Assembly: GCA_039821125.1 (NCBI GenBank)
Contig: JBCBOR010000007.1
Location: 1 to 64,000, forward strand
Source of the DNA: Thermohalobaculum sp039821125
GTDB lineage: Bacteria > Pseudomonadota > Alphaproteobacteria > Rhodobacterales > Rhodobacteraceae
Length of the DNA stretch: 64,000 nt
Reading direction: 5' to 3'
Shown here: in pieces, positions 34,551-43,230 of the stretch
How the letters are laid out: the number at the start of each line of letters is the position of its first letter
Position numbering within the stretch: position 1 is the first letter of the stretch
Program-made: the position numbers and the translations under genes
Notes under the pieces: generated by a model
The model's input: only the letters and a program-made list of their open reading frames with translations
What the model was told of the DNA's origin: nothing
Database searches by the model: none

Positions 34551-35789
34551 TCAGCGGATGCGGTCATAGCGAAATCCATAGGGGGTCCGATGGCCGTCCA
34601 GCGTCAAGGTCTGGCCCGGGCGCACACGGCGCCAGAGATCTTCTGGAACCTCGCAGAGGACGGCGGACGTCTGCCCCGGTGTTTTGACATGAACGCGCAG
34701 ATCGCAGCCGCGCCTGCGCCGCTCGGCGCCTTGTTTGACGACGGTCACACGCATGCTCGCCGGGGTCCCTGGTGCGACCAAACTGTGCAGAGCGGGCAGC
34801 CCCGTCGCCATTGCCGTCACCGGAAGGGGCGCTGCAAACCCTGCCATGACCAGCCCTGTGCCGAGGGTCCGGCCAACCGGCCCCGCGAGCATTCGCGCCC
34901 GGCCCTTGGACGGCCAGATCAGCGCGGCGATGCCGGACAGCACACCGGCGCCGATCACAACCGGCCATCGCAGGCTTTCGGCAAGCCCGAGATGCTCGGC
35001 GCTTGGCAGGAACTGTGCATAGGCGAACCCGTAGATGCCGGTTGCGGTGAACACCAGCACTGCCAGAAAAACGACCATGGACGGGTTCCAGGCCGTCCCC
35101 TCGGGGTGCGTGCCGCGCCGCCCGCGCGCCTTGTCCCGAGCGCCGGCTTTGACGTCGTGCCGGGCCATCACCCGGGCGCGCCAGTCTTCCTTCACGCCTG
35201 CCATTCTTGCCGAGCCGTCGGACCAGACTGCATCGCTCGGGGCCTCCGGTCCACCATAGGAGGCAGCGGCGGCCAGATCCGCCTCGCCAGAGGCCTGGCT
35301 GTCAGGATCCGCGGTGTCCCGTTCGTGTCGCGCCGTCAGCGCGGCCGCATAGGCGCCCGGCACGAAGAACGCAAAGGCGAGCATCGCATAGAGCGGGATT
35401 GCGGCGACAAGGATCGCGGTTTGGACAAAAGCCGCTTCCCCCAACGCCCGGGCCGCGACGCTGCCCCAGAGAAACACGATAGAGAACGCGGCACTCAGCC
35501 CGATGCCGTTCAGCACACGCCAGAGCCAGGTCTGCCGACGGCGCAGAAAGCGCTGATGCAGTTTGGGCGAGAACCCGATCAGCGCGAGCCACAGGAAGAG
35601 ACCGGTGAACAGCAGCACGGGCACGCTGACAACGCTCGACAGGAACGGGCCGCCCGGGATCAGCGCCAGGATCACGCGTCTCGCGAACACCAGCACCGGG
35701 ATCAGCGCCACGACACCCATGCAGAACATGGCGATCGGACCGGCATAGAACCGCCGGTTGGCCAGCGAGAGCGTGCGGTGCTCGGCCAT
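34551..35789 (-). CDS. membrane protein of unknown function, larger paralogue
   Basis: 412 residues from the ATG at 35789, one base after the stop of the upstream gene (TGAcATG). The first half has four hydrophobic segments and aligns by eye with the whole of the 167-residue neighbour: LANRRFYAGPIAMFCMG, FSPKLHQRFLRRRQTW and FFVPGAYAAALTARHER match its ANGRYFAGPFVLWMTG, YSQRLHQTVFRRRRTW and FFFPGRYAAALADRYEE. A charged linker (about 190-250) leads to further membrane segments and a C-terminal soluble part with two Cys. No family recognised. Probably forms a complex with the smaller paralogue. Confidence 0.75.
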   Translation of the reverse strand: MAEHRTLSLANRRFYAGPIAMFCMGVVALIPVLVFARRVILALIPGGPFLSSVVSVPVLLFTGLFLWLALIGFSPKLHQRFLRRRQTWLWRVLNGIGLSAAFSIVFLWGSVAARALGEAAFVQTAILVAAIPLYAMLAFAFFVPGAYAAALTARHERDTADPDSQASGEADLAAAASYGGPEAPSDAVWSDGSARMAGVKEDWRARVMARHDVKAGARDKARGRRGTHPEGTAWNPSMVVFLAVLVFTATGIYGFAYAQFLPSAEHLGLAESLRWPVVIGAGVLSGIAALIWPSKGRARMLAGPVGRTLGTGLVMAGFAAPLPVTAMATGLPALHSLVAPGTPASMRVTVVKQGAERRRRGCDLRVHVKTPGQTSAVLCEVPEDLWRRVRPGQTLTLDGHRTPYGFRYDRIR

Positions 35790-35790
35790 G

Positions 35791-36294
35791 TCAGAGCCCG
35801 CCCGCGGCCCGGCGCTGCCGCTCTTCGTACCGGTCCGCCAGCGCGGCGGCATACCGCCCGGGAAAGAAGAACGCGTAGATCAGCATGCCATAGATTGGGA
35901 TCAGGCTGAGCACGATCAGGGCGGGGCCTTTCGCCTCCTTGTCGAGACCCCGCAGCAATGCGGCCGCGGTCATGAAGATCACAAGGACCGCCCAGACCAG
36001 CGCAATGCCGATCAGCGTCCGGTCGATCCACGTCCGCCGGCGGCGAAAGACCGTCTGGTGGAGACGCTGCGAGTAGCCGATCCGGGCGAGCACCAGATAG
36101 AGGATGGCCCAAACGACCAGCCCCCCCGTGACGGCCGGTCCCGGCGGCAGGTCCAGCCCCGGCGCCATATCCGAGACCACGCCCTTCACGATCTCGACCG
36201 CGGGCACCAGCGCCCAGGTCCCGGTCATCCAGAGCACGAACGGCCCGGCGAAATAGCGCCCGTTCGCCAGCGGCGGCTCTGTCGGCGTCTGCAT
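35791..36294 (-). CDS. membrane protein of unknown function, smaller paralogue
   Basis: 167 residues with four hydrophobic segments; the start at 36294 follows AAGAGGTG. A basic cytoplasmic loop LHQTVFRRRRTW lies between segments two and three, and a conserved YAFFFPGRYAAAL block ends segment four. It is homologous to the N-terminal half of the next gene, pointing to a local duplication with extension of one copy. No known family recognised. First gene of a run that may extend into the racemase-family gene. Confidence 0.75.
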   Translation of the reverse strand: MQTPTEPPLANGRYFAGPFVLWMTGTWALVPAVEIVKGVVSDMAPGLDLPPGPAVTGGLVVWAILYLVLARIGYSQRLHQTVFRRRRTWIDRTLIGIALVWAVLVIFMTAAALLRGLDKEAKGPALIVLSLIPIYGMLIYAFFFPGRYAAALADRYEERQRRAAGGL

Positions 36295-36431
36295 GGGATC
36301 GGCACCTCTTGTGGTTTTGGCCTGCCTTGGCACGCGCGCTTGGCGATATCATGGCTGGTCGCGATGGCCCACGGCAAGACTTTGGGGGCAGGGCGGTGGC
36401 GCGCTCGGGTCAGAACACCTGCGCGCCGTGC

Positions 36432-37897
36432 CTAGCGCCCGATATCCTCGCCAAAAACAGCCTCCACCGCCACCAACGCCGGATCATCGGGGAAGTGATT
36501 ACGGAGGAAGATCGCAAAATTGCCGGCAATCTTTCTGGTGTTCGGATGATCATCGCCCTGCGCTTTCCGAAAAATCGCGAGCGACTCTGCTAACAATGGC
36601 TTGGCATCTTCTTGCTTTCCCATGTCCAGCAGCAGGAGAGCGAGATTGTGGGGCCATACAGCGTACTCAGGGTGGTCAGATCCGAGTGACGCTTTGCCGA
36701 TCTCGATGGCCTGCCGGTAGAGCGGCTCGGCCTCCTCCAACCGGCCCATGTCCCGCAGCAGGCCCGCGAGATTGTTGAGGCGGATGGCATAGTCCGGATG
36801 CCCCTCCCCAATCGTGGCCTTGCCGATCTCGATGGCCTGCCGAAACAGCGGCTCTGCCTCCTCCAACCGGCCCATGGCCTGCAGCAGGCCCGCGAGATTG
36901 TTGAGGGCGGTGGCATAGTCGGGATGTCCCTCGCCAGCGTGGCCTTGTCGATCTCGATGGCCTGCCTGAAGAGCGGCTCGGCCTCTTTTGGCCTGCCTTT
37001 TTGCTGTAAGAGGCCTGCAAGAATATCGATCATCTTCGCGTGTTCTATGTGCGGTCCCGATCCAACGTCGGCGCCAATTTCCATCGCTTTGCGTGCATAC
37101 GGTTCTGCTTCTTTGAGCCTGCCTTGTAATCTGAGATACAGACCAAGATGATTGTTCCAGGTCGCAATCCATTCAGGGTCGCCCTCAACTCCTTCTTTGA
37201 GAAGCGCTTGTTTCGCAATTGCTTCAGCATCAGCATACTCGCCAAGTCGCCACTTGCTCATTGCGGCATGCGCAAGCAACTCATTTGTGGCGTCGAGTTG
37301 CGCCGCGCGACAATAGTGCTCTGCGGCGTCGTGCCAGCGGATCTGTTCCTCGGCGATCTGGCCCCGGCCATATTCGGCGCGGGCCTTGCGCTGCACGGCG
37401 AGGTCTTCCTCGGCGCTGATCTCGGCCAACAGCTTGTCGGCCTCGTCAAAGTCGCCAGCCGCCAGAGCCTTCTCGGCCCGCTCCAAACGTTCATGGCCGA
37501 GTTGGTTCCCCTCCCGTTCGAGGAGTTGTTCCAGTTCCCGAATGCGGGTTTTGGCGGATTCGAACGCAGGTTCGATGTTTTGCAGGCGCCCCTCGAGTTC
37601 GCTGATCTGACCGTTGAGGCGTTCGCGGTCCTCCCCCTCGGCCTCGTCGCGCTGTTCCATCGCATCGGCGATCCGCTGGCGGACCTGGCGTTCATATCCC
37701 TCCATCGTGAGAACGACCTTGCCGTCGGCACCTTCGGGAATGGTGTCAGCCTCGACCTTCACCTCTATGCGTTCAGGTTTCTTGTTCCAGTTCCAGAACG
37801 CGCGGATGATGCCGAAATATTTGTCGAGCAGCCAAAGTATGACGGGTACTGCGACAGCGGAAATCGCAATCCATTGGTTCGTCGTGAACTCGATCAA
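36432..37897 (-). pseudogene. TPR-repeat membrane protein interrupted by a frameshift
   Basis: The frame starting at 37897 encodes an N-terminal membrane anchor (TTNQWIAISAVAVPVILWLL), a coiled-coil region (about 60-140, rich in E, R and L), then TPR repeats. Around 36931-36940 the frame breaks: the repeat sequence KATL is followed by ARDIP, whereas the -1-shifted frame reads GEGHPDYATALNNLAG and continues through three more 42-residue kinesin-light-chain-like TPR units to a stop at 36432. Restoring one G in CTGGCGAG (expected CTGGGCGAG) joins both halves into about 488 residues. The 126-nt units are nearly identical. Could be a sequencing error, a true pseudogene, or a phase-variable site. 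Function unknown; TPR proteins of this kind serve as protein-binding scaffolds. Confidence 0.75.
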
Positions 37898-38200
37898 AGA
37901 ATAGGCTCCTGCAAATTCGCGTTTAGGATATGTAGACGGGAAGTAGAGCGCAAGCTGGACGCGCCCGAGCCTGGGAGGGCGTTCGATGGAATTGCGGCAA
38001 GCGATCCGGTGAAGGTCTCGCGGTCAGACATGCCGGGGGCATGGTCGATATGCGCCCTCCCGGGGGGAGGGTCGGGCGCGGCCCGGCTGGGGCCGGGCAG
38101 GGCGCTGTTGGCAAGCCTTCGATCTGAGCGATTGTTGCCGTCAGCTGAAAGGTCAGTTGCCGGGGCGGGGGTTGTTGGCCCGCGCCGTCATCGACATTTT
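37898..38200. other. intergenic region
   Basis: About 300 nt between divergent genes without a recognisable gene. GC-rich inverted repeats occur around 38055-38105 (GCGCCC...GGGCGC and CCCGGC...GCCGGG), which could end transcripts. No promoter assigned. Confidence 0.35.
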
Positions 38201-38277
38201 GTCCATACGCCTGCCATACGGGTGCGGCACGGTTGCCATACGGGTGCGGTACGGATGCCATACACTTGCCATATGGG
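38201..38277 (+). repeat. seven-unit 11-nt tandem repeat upstream of the GST gene
   Basis: Seven contiguous 11-mers start at 38201, 38212, 38223, 38234, 38245, 38256 and 38267. Consensus is TGCCATACGGG; units 2 and 4 match it exactly, units 3 and 5 read TGCGGCACGGT and TGCGGTACGGA, and units 1, 6 and 7 are partly diverged. Units alternate, giving a 22-nt higher-order period. The array ends 7 nt before the chosen start codon of the downstream gene and provides its GGGAGAG ribosome site. Confidence 0.85.
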
Positions 38278-38284
38278 AGAGATC

Positions 38285-39265
38285 ATGGGTTTGCTCGTCG
38301 ACGGGGTCTGGACGGACCAGTGGTATGACACGAAGTCCTCGGGCGGAACGTTCCAGCGCCAGGCCGCGGGCTTTCGCAACTGGGTGACGCCCGATGGCGC
38401 GCCGGGCCCGTCGGGCGACGGGGGCTTTGCCGCCGAGAGCGGGCGCTACCACCTCTATGTCTCCTATGCCTGCCCATGGGCGCACCGGACGCTGATCTTC
38501 CGTGCTCTCAAGGGGTTGGAGGATCACATCTCGGTCTCGGTCGTGCACCCGCTGATGAAGGCGCATGGCTGGACCCTGGCCGATGACTATCCCGGTGCGA
38601 CAGGTGATCCGGTGCTTGGTAAGTCGTTGATGCATCAGGTTTATACCGAGGCCGTGCCCGATGCGACAACCCGCGTGACGGTGCCGGTTCTCTGGGACAA
38701 GCAGCAGGGCACCATCGTCTCGAACGAAAGCGCCGAGATCATCCGGATGCTGAACGCGGCCTTCGACGGGATCACGGGGAATGGTCAGGATTTCTACCCC
38801 GAAGCGCTGCGCACCGAGATCGATGCGGTGAACGGCCCGATCTATGACAACGTCAACAACGGGGTCTACAAATCCGGCTTTGCCACGACGCAGGACGCCT
38901 ATGACGAGGCGGTCACGGCGCTTTTTGCCGAACTGGACCGTCTCGAGGCGCGGCTGTCCGGGCAGCGCTATCTGGTGGGTGACCGGATCACCGAGGCCGA
39001 CTGGCGGCTCTGGACCACGCTGGTGCGGTTCGATGCGGTCTATGTCGGGCACTTCAAGTGCAACATCCAGCGGCTGGTCGACTACCCCGCGCTCTGGGCG
39101 TACTCGCGGGAACTGTACCAGTGGCCGGGCGTCGCCGGTACCGTGAACATGGACCATATCCGGTATCACTATCACGCCAGCCACGAGACGATTAACCCGC
39201 ACGGCATTGTGCCGAAAGGGCCGGAGATAGACTTTCTCGAACCGCATGGCCGCGACGCGATGTGA
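38285..39265 (+). CDS. glutathionyl-hydroquinone reductase (xi-class GST, YqjG/ECM4 type)
   Basis: 326 residues from the ATG at 38285, behind GGGAGAG; an ATG at 38273 is an alternative. The catalytic Cys63 is in YACPWAHRTLIF, the hallmark of xi-class enzymes, and the C-terminal helical domain has the family blocks GPIYDNVNNGVYKSGFATTQ, ITEADWRLWTTLVRFDAVY and MDHIRYHYHASHETINP. It reduces glutathionyl-hydroquinones to hydroquinones with glutathione in the cytosol. The regulatory sequence upstream is an unusual 11-nt tandem array. Confidence 0.95.
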   Translation: MGLLVDGVWTDQWYDTKSSGGTFQRQAAGFRNWVTPDGAPGPSGDGGFAAESGRYHLYVSYACPWAHRTLIFRALKGLEDHISVSVVHPLMKAHGWTLADDYPGATGDPVLGKSLMHQVYTEAVPDATTRVTVPVLWDKQQGTIVSNESAEIIRMLNAAFDGITGNGQDFYPEALRTEIDAVNGPIYDNVNNGVYKSGFATTQDAYDEAVTALFAELDRLEARLSGQRYLVGDRITEADWRLWTTLVRFDAVYVGHFKCNIQRLVDYPALWAYSRELYQWPGVAGTVNMDHIRYHYHASHETINPHGIVPKGPEIDFLEPHGRDAM

Positions 39266-39326
39266 CGCCGTTGTCCCCGGGCGATTGGCGATGGACGGCT
39301 TGCCCCGCGTGGTGTAACCCGCGCCC

Positions 39327-40667
39327 ATGAAAAGACTGATGCTTGGGCCGGAACGCGCCTTGCGCGCTGCTGTCGATGATCTGTCGGAGGCGATGAAGCC
39401 GACTCGAACGGCTGGCGGCGGGCTGGCCCCGGACGCTGGTGCGATTGAGGCCGCGTTGGTGGCGCTCGATGCCCTGGTCACGACACAGTCGGTTTTTGCG
39501 CGGCTGACCATTTCCAAGTCCTTGCAGCAAGTCGCGTTCCTGGTGAGAAGCACGGCTCATCAGCGGCTCGGCAACCCTGCCGCCGCCGAAGCCGTTTTAG
39601 ACGAAGCGGTCGCACGGTTCGGGTGGAACCAGCACCTTCGCCAGCACATGGGTAACACCCTCGCGAAGTCGGGTCGCCATCATGACGCCTTGGCATGCTA
39701 TGAACGGGGTCTGGCCGATTGGCCGGACAATCCAAGCCTGTTGCTCGGCCGGGCCCGGATGCTGATCGAACTGGCCCGCTATGAGGACGCGATCCCGGTC
39801 TTCCAGATGGCGCTAGACCGCGGATCAGCCCCGGGACCCTGTCATGTCGGATTGACAAAAGCGCTCGCCGCAACGGGACAGACAGATGCGGCGATCGGGG
39901 CGTGCGAGACCGCGCTGGCGCATGATACGAGTGGCAGGGCGGGTCTCTGGCTTATCCTCGCGCGGCTATACCGCGACCGGCGCGACTGGCCGTCGGTGAT
40001 CGCAACGCTCGATCGGGCGCTCGACGCCGGCGTCAGTGATCGCACCGCCATCGATGCCGCGCGGGCCGAGGCGAAACGCCAGCAGCACACCGGCAGTGCC
40101 GAGGTCTCTTCCTCCTATTACGACGACATCTACGCCAAATCCGAGGCCTATGCTGCCGAGGCTGAGGAGAGCATCTATGCCCCGTCATGGGCGATGATCA
40201 CCGGGATGATCACCAAACTGGGCCTGCGCAATGTGCTGGATTTCGGGTGTGGCCCCGGGCAGTTCGCGGCATACCTGCTCAGCCATGCAAAAGACATCCG
40301 GTACACCGGTCTCGATTTCAGCGCGGTTGCCATTGAACAGGCGAGCGCGCGCTGTCCTGACGGGCGGTTCGACCAGCGTGCATTGCCGCTTGAAAGCCTC
40401 GAGGAATTTGCCCCGGTCGATGTGGTGATCTGTACCGAGGTGCTGGAGCATATCGAGCACGATCTTGATGTCATCGCCGCGCTGCCCGTGGGAACCCGTT
40501 TTATCGGATCGGTCCCGAATTTCGACAGCTATGGTCATGTCAGGGTCTTCACGACGGAGGACGAGGTCACTGCGCGCTACGGTCCGATGTTCCCAGACCT
40601 TGCCGTCACCCGGTGCGCCTTGCGTGGCAGCTCGTGTCTCTGGGTCTTCTCCGGCGTGCGCGGCTGA
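39327..40667 (+). CDS. TPR domain-containing class I SAM-dependent methyltransferase
   Basis: 446 residues. The N-terminal half (about 40-250) is a chain of TPR-like helical pairs, such as HDALACYERGLADWPDNPSL. The C-terminal half (about 265-440) is a Rossmann methyltransferase with motif I VLDFGCGPGQFAAYLL and a motif-IV-like VDVVICTEVLEHIEH. Such fusions methylate proteins or small molecules held by the TPR part, but the substrate is unknown. It lies 61 nt after the GST gene and is convergent with the next pair. Confidence 0.83.
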   Translation: MKRLMLGPERALRAAVDDLSEAMKPTRTAGGGLAPDAGAIEAALVALDALVTTQSVFARLTISKSLQQVAFLVRSTAHQRLGNPAAAEAVLDEAVARFGWNQHLRQHMGNTLAKSGRHHDALACYERGLADWPDNPSLLLGRARMLIELARYEDAIPVFQMALDRGSAPGPCHVGLTKALAATGQTDAAIGACETALAHDTSGRAGLWLILARLYRDRRDWPSVIATLDRALDAGVSDRTAIDAARAEAKRQQHTGSAEVSSSYYDDIYAKSEAYAAEAEESIYAPSWAMITGMITKLGLRNVLDFGCGPGQFAAYLLSHAKDIRYTGLDFSAVAIEQASARCPDGRFDQRALPLESLEEFAPVDVVICTEVLEHIEHDLDVIAALPVGTRFIGSVPNFDSYGHVRVFTTEDEVTARYGPMFPDLAVTRCALRGSSCLWVFSGVRG

Positions 40668-40677
40668 GCCCCGGCGT

Positions 40678-41169
40678 TCAGAAGACCAGCAGACCGCCGA
40701 CCAGAGCAGCCAGCGTCACGACATTCGACAGCGCCAGTTCCTTCTGATCGGAGTGCAATCTGCCGCGCATCAGTTCGGCCGTTGTTTCATCTGAATCGCG
40801 ATTGGCGATGACCGAGCTTTTGCCCTCGCGGATCCGCAGGCGCACTGGCTCGGTCTGCGTGATCACCAGCCCGGATACCATCGCGATCAGCGCCAGCGCC
40901 GGTTTGGTGCCCGACGCAATCATGAAGAGCCCACCGACCGTCAGCGCGATCCCGACGACCATCATCAGGCCGAACCGCGCGCCGACGGTGAAAACCTGGC
41001 CGCGGGCCTGCGAGACCTCGATATCATCGATCTTCGCCTTGCCGTGGCTGTACGGGCAGAGCAGCACCGTTGCGACCGAGTGCCCGGCGATCAGCACCAT
41101 CAGGGCCACCGCGACCCAGGACTTGGGGTCGTTCGCCAGCATCTGGATCTCTTCGATCAGCATGTTCAT
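40678..41169 (-). CDS. small integral membrane protein of unknown function
   Basis: 163 residues from the ATG at 41169, which overlaps the DsbA-family stop by 4 nt (ATGA) and is preceded by GGAGAAG. Four hydrophobic segments are visible (SWVAVALMVLIAGHSVATVL, FGLMMVVGIALTVGGLFMIA, ALALIAMVSGLVIT and a C-terminal one). No family recognised. Translational coupling to the FrnE-like gene suggests a joint role. Confidence 0.7.
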   Translation of the reverse strand: MNMLIEEIQMLANDPKSWVAVALMVLIAGHSVATVLLCPYSHGKAKIDDIEVSQARGQVFTVGARFGLMMVVGIALTVGGLFMIASGTKPALALIAMVSGLVITQTEPVRLRIREGKSSVIANRDSDETTAELMRGRLHSDQKELALSNVVTLAALVGGLLVF

Positions 41170-41867
41170 GGTGTGGCTTCTCCGCTGGTTGTGCCCTCCG
41201 AGGCAGTGCTGTCGCCGGCCCCGGCCTCCCGGGCCTCCGCCGATGCGATCAGCTCTCGGATCACCTTGGCCCATGTCGCGGCATCCTGCGCGCCGGTGAG
41301 CACATAGCGCCCGCCGACGATGAAGGTCGGCACACCGGTCACGCCCATCTCGCGCGCGGTGCGGTCCTCCTCGGCCAGAGACTCCCGATCGGCGTCGCCC
41401 TCGAGCAGCTTGGCGACAATCTCGCGCTCCATGCCCGCCGCTTCTGCTGCATCCAGCAGCACCGCGTGGTCCGAGATATCCTCGCCCTTTTCAAAGTACC
41501 GGGTGAAGAGATCGTCAACCAAGCCCTGCTGCGAGCCGGTCGTGCGTGCCCAGCGGATCACGCGGTGCGCATCCATCGTGTTGGGCGTGCGTCCGATCTT
41601 GTCCAGCGCAACATCGAGCCCGGCGCCCTTGGCCGCATCCGCGATCCGGCCATAGATCTGCTGCGCCCGCTCGGGCCCGCCGAACTTGGTCTCGAGATAT
41701 TCGCGCCGGTCCATCCCTTCGGGCGGCATGTCCGGGTTAAGCTGAAAGATGCGCCAATGGGTGTCGAACGGGTTGACCCCGACCTCGGCAATTGCGCGAT
41801 CAAGCTGCGCCTTGCCGATATAGCACCAGGGGCAGATCGGGTCTGAGATGATGTCGAGCTGTACCAT
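41166..41867 (-). CDS. DsbA family oxidoreductase, FrnE-like
   Basis: 233 residues, no signal peptide, so cytoplasmic. Thioredoxin-fold active site CPWC at residues 12-15 (SDPICPWCYIG), the long helical insertion of the DsbA family, and cis-Pro loop GVTGVPTFIVGGRYVLTGAQ. It is related to polyketide-associated FrnE, linked in some bacteria to thiol redox and oxidative stress. A low-complexity tail (about 210-233) rich in Ala, Glu, Gly and Thr follows the fold. Upstream of, and translationally coupled to, the small membrane protein. Confidence 0.9.
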   Translation of the reverse strand: MVQLDIISDPICPWCYIGKAQLDRAIAEVGVNPFDTHWRIFQLNPDMPPEGMDRREYLETKFGGPERAQQIYGRIADAAKGAGLDVALDKIGRTPNTMDAHRVIRWARTTGSQQGLVDDLFTRYFEKGEDISDHAVLLDAAEAAGMEREIVAKLLEGDADRESLAEEDRTAREMGVTGVPTFIVGGRYVLTGAQDAATWAKVIRELIASAEAREAGAGDSTASEGTTSGEATP

Positions 41868-41982
41868 GGGCTGAACTTAGTCCATGTGCCGTGCCAGCGA
41901 AAGGGGCGCAGGCTTGGCGTGCCGTCCCGACCGTGGCAGGAATGCCGCGATTTTTGTCTTGGCCCGGGGGGCGTCCGTTCAC

Positions 41983-42579
41983 ATGTACGAGATCAGAGCC
42001 GAGGCGCGTCCCGCTGTCATCGTCGTGCTTGGTCCGTGGTCAAGCGGCACATCGGCGGTCGCAGGCGCTTTGGCGGCGCTGGGCGCCAATGCGCACCCGC
42101 CGCATTTCGCCGTCGATGATGCGCTGACACCGGCAAGTTTCGAATCGATGGCGCTGCGCCGGATCGTCTTGCCCCATTTCGACGAGCAAACCCTGACGCG
42201 GCATGCTTTGCCGCCATGGCTCGTCGCGCGCCTGCGGGTCTGGGCCGGGCCGGGGCTCTCGGTCGCGAAGCTGCCGGTGCTGGCATATTTCATGCTCGAG
42301 ATCGCCCGCGCCTGGTCAGCGCGGTTCGTGATCGTGCGCCGTGATCTTGCCGCGATCGAGCAGACGCGTCTGCGCCGCGGCTGGCCCGAGATCTATGGCC
42401 GTGCCGGGGCAGAGCGGATCTATGCCGAGATCACGCGGGCCTTGCCCGCCGGGGCGCCGCGGGTCGCGCTGAAGTTCGATGATCTGCGCACGGATCCCGC
42501 GCAGGCCGGAGAAGCACTGGCCGCGTTCGCGGGTCTGCCGCCGAACCCAAAGGCTGTCGCGCGGGCTGTCCGCCGCTAG
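41983..42579 (+). CDS. sulfotransferase-like P-loop protein
   Basis: 198 residues from the ATG at 41983; an in-frame ATG lies further upstream at 41884. The N-terminal loop VVLGPWSSGTSAVAGALAAL resembles the 5'-phosphosulfate binding loop of sulfotransferases, and FVIVRRDLAAIEQTR fits the 3'-phosphate site. The C-terminal KFDDLRTDPAQAGEALAAF is also typical. It is shorter than most PAPS sulfotransferases, so activity is uncertain. Its stop and that of aqpS share a CTAG palindrome (42576-42579). Confidence 0.65.
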   Translation: MYEIRAEARPAVIVVLGPWSSGTSAVAGALAALGANAHPPHFAVDDALTPASFESMALRRIVLPHFDEQTLTRHALPPWLVARLRVWAGPGLSVAKLPVLAYFMLEIARAWSARFVIVRRDLAAIEQTRLRRGWPEIYGRAGAERIYAEITRALPAGAPRVALKFDDLRTDPAQAGEALAAFAGLPPNPKAVARAVRR

Positions 42580-43229
42580 GGGTCCTCGGCGAAGATCAGG
42601 TTGGCGATCTGCCAGCCAAGCAGCGCGCCGACGATCTGCGCGGCGATGAAGGCAGGCGCATGCACGGGCATGATCCCGGTGAACGTGTCGGTCAGCATCC
42701 GCGCGATGGTCACGGCGGGGTTGGCGAAACTGGTCGAGGCGGTGAACCACAGCCCGGCAAAGATGTATGCGCCGACCATGGCCGGGATCAGATGCGGCGC
42801 TTGCCGCAAGCCGCCGAGGATGACGAAGATCAGCCCACCTGTCGCCACGACCTCTGCTGACCATTGGCCGATCCCGGTGCGCGACTTGGCCGAGGCCTGC
42901 GCGATGTCGAGATCGAACATCAGGTGCGCCAGCCAGACGCCCGCTATGGCCGCAAGGATCTGCACGATGACATAGGGCACGGCCTCTCGCCTCGGCAGAT
43001 CTCCCCGAAGCGTGAAGATCATCGTGACCGCCGGGTTGAAATGCGCCCCCGAGACCGGTCCAAGCAGCGTGATCAGCACGAACAGCATCGCCCCGATCGC
43101 AAGCGCGTGGGGCAGCAGGGCGGCGCCGACCTGTCCGCCCGCGAGCATCTCGCCCATGATGCCCGATCCGGCAATCGTCGCGAGCAAAAGCAGCGTGCCC
43201 ACGGCTTCGGCCATCAGTTTGTGTTGCAT
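42576..43229 (-). CDS. aqpS: aquaporin-family arsenical channel (AqpS-like)
   Basis: 217 residues, six membrane segments. NPA motifs are at 65-67 (HFNPAVT) and 170-172 (FANPAVT). The residue after the second NPA is Val173, not the Arg of the normal selectivity filter; the same Arg-to-Val change is described for AqpS of Sinorhizobium, which passes arsenite and methylated arsenicals. It starts one base after the arsC stop, so arsenate reduced by ArsC could leave through this channel. No arsR, arsB or acr3 is adjacent. Confidence 0.87.
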   Translation of the reverse strand: MQHKLMAEAVGTLLLLATIAGSGIMGEMLAGGQVGAALLPHALAIGAMLFVLITLLGPVSGAHFNPAVTMIFTLRGDLPRREAVPYVIVQILAAIAGVWLAHLMFDLDIAQASAKSRTGIGQWSAEVVATGGLIFVILGGLRQAPHLIPAMVGAYIFAGLWFTASTSFANPAVTIARMLTDTFTGIMPVHAPAFIAAQIVGALLGWQIANLIFAEDP

Positions 43230-43230
43230 G

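Noticed and set aside
36432..37172. A separate 246-codon gene for the downstream TPR units
   Set aside because: Its first 60 or so residues are out of frame with the TPR pattern and it has no start signal; the TPR units continue the upstream gene after one base shift.
37148..38284. Extension of the GST frame to 705 codons
   Set aside because: It would cross the TPR gene in antisense and the 11-nt array; xi-class GSTs begin at the position chosen.
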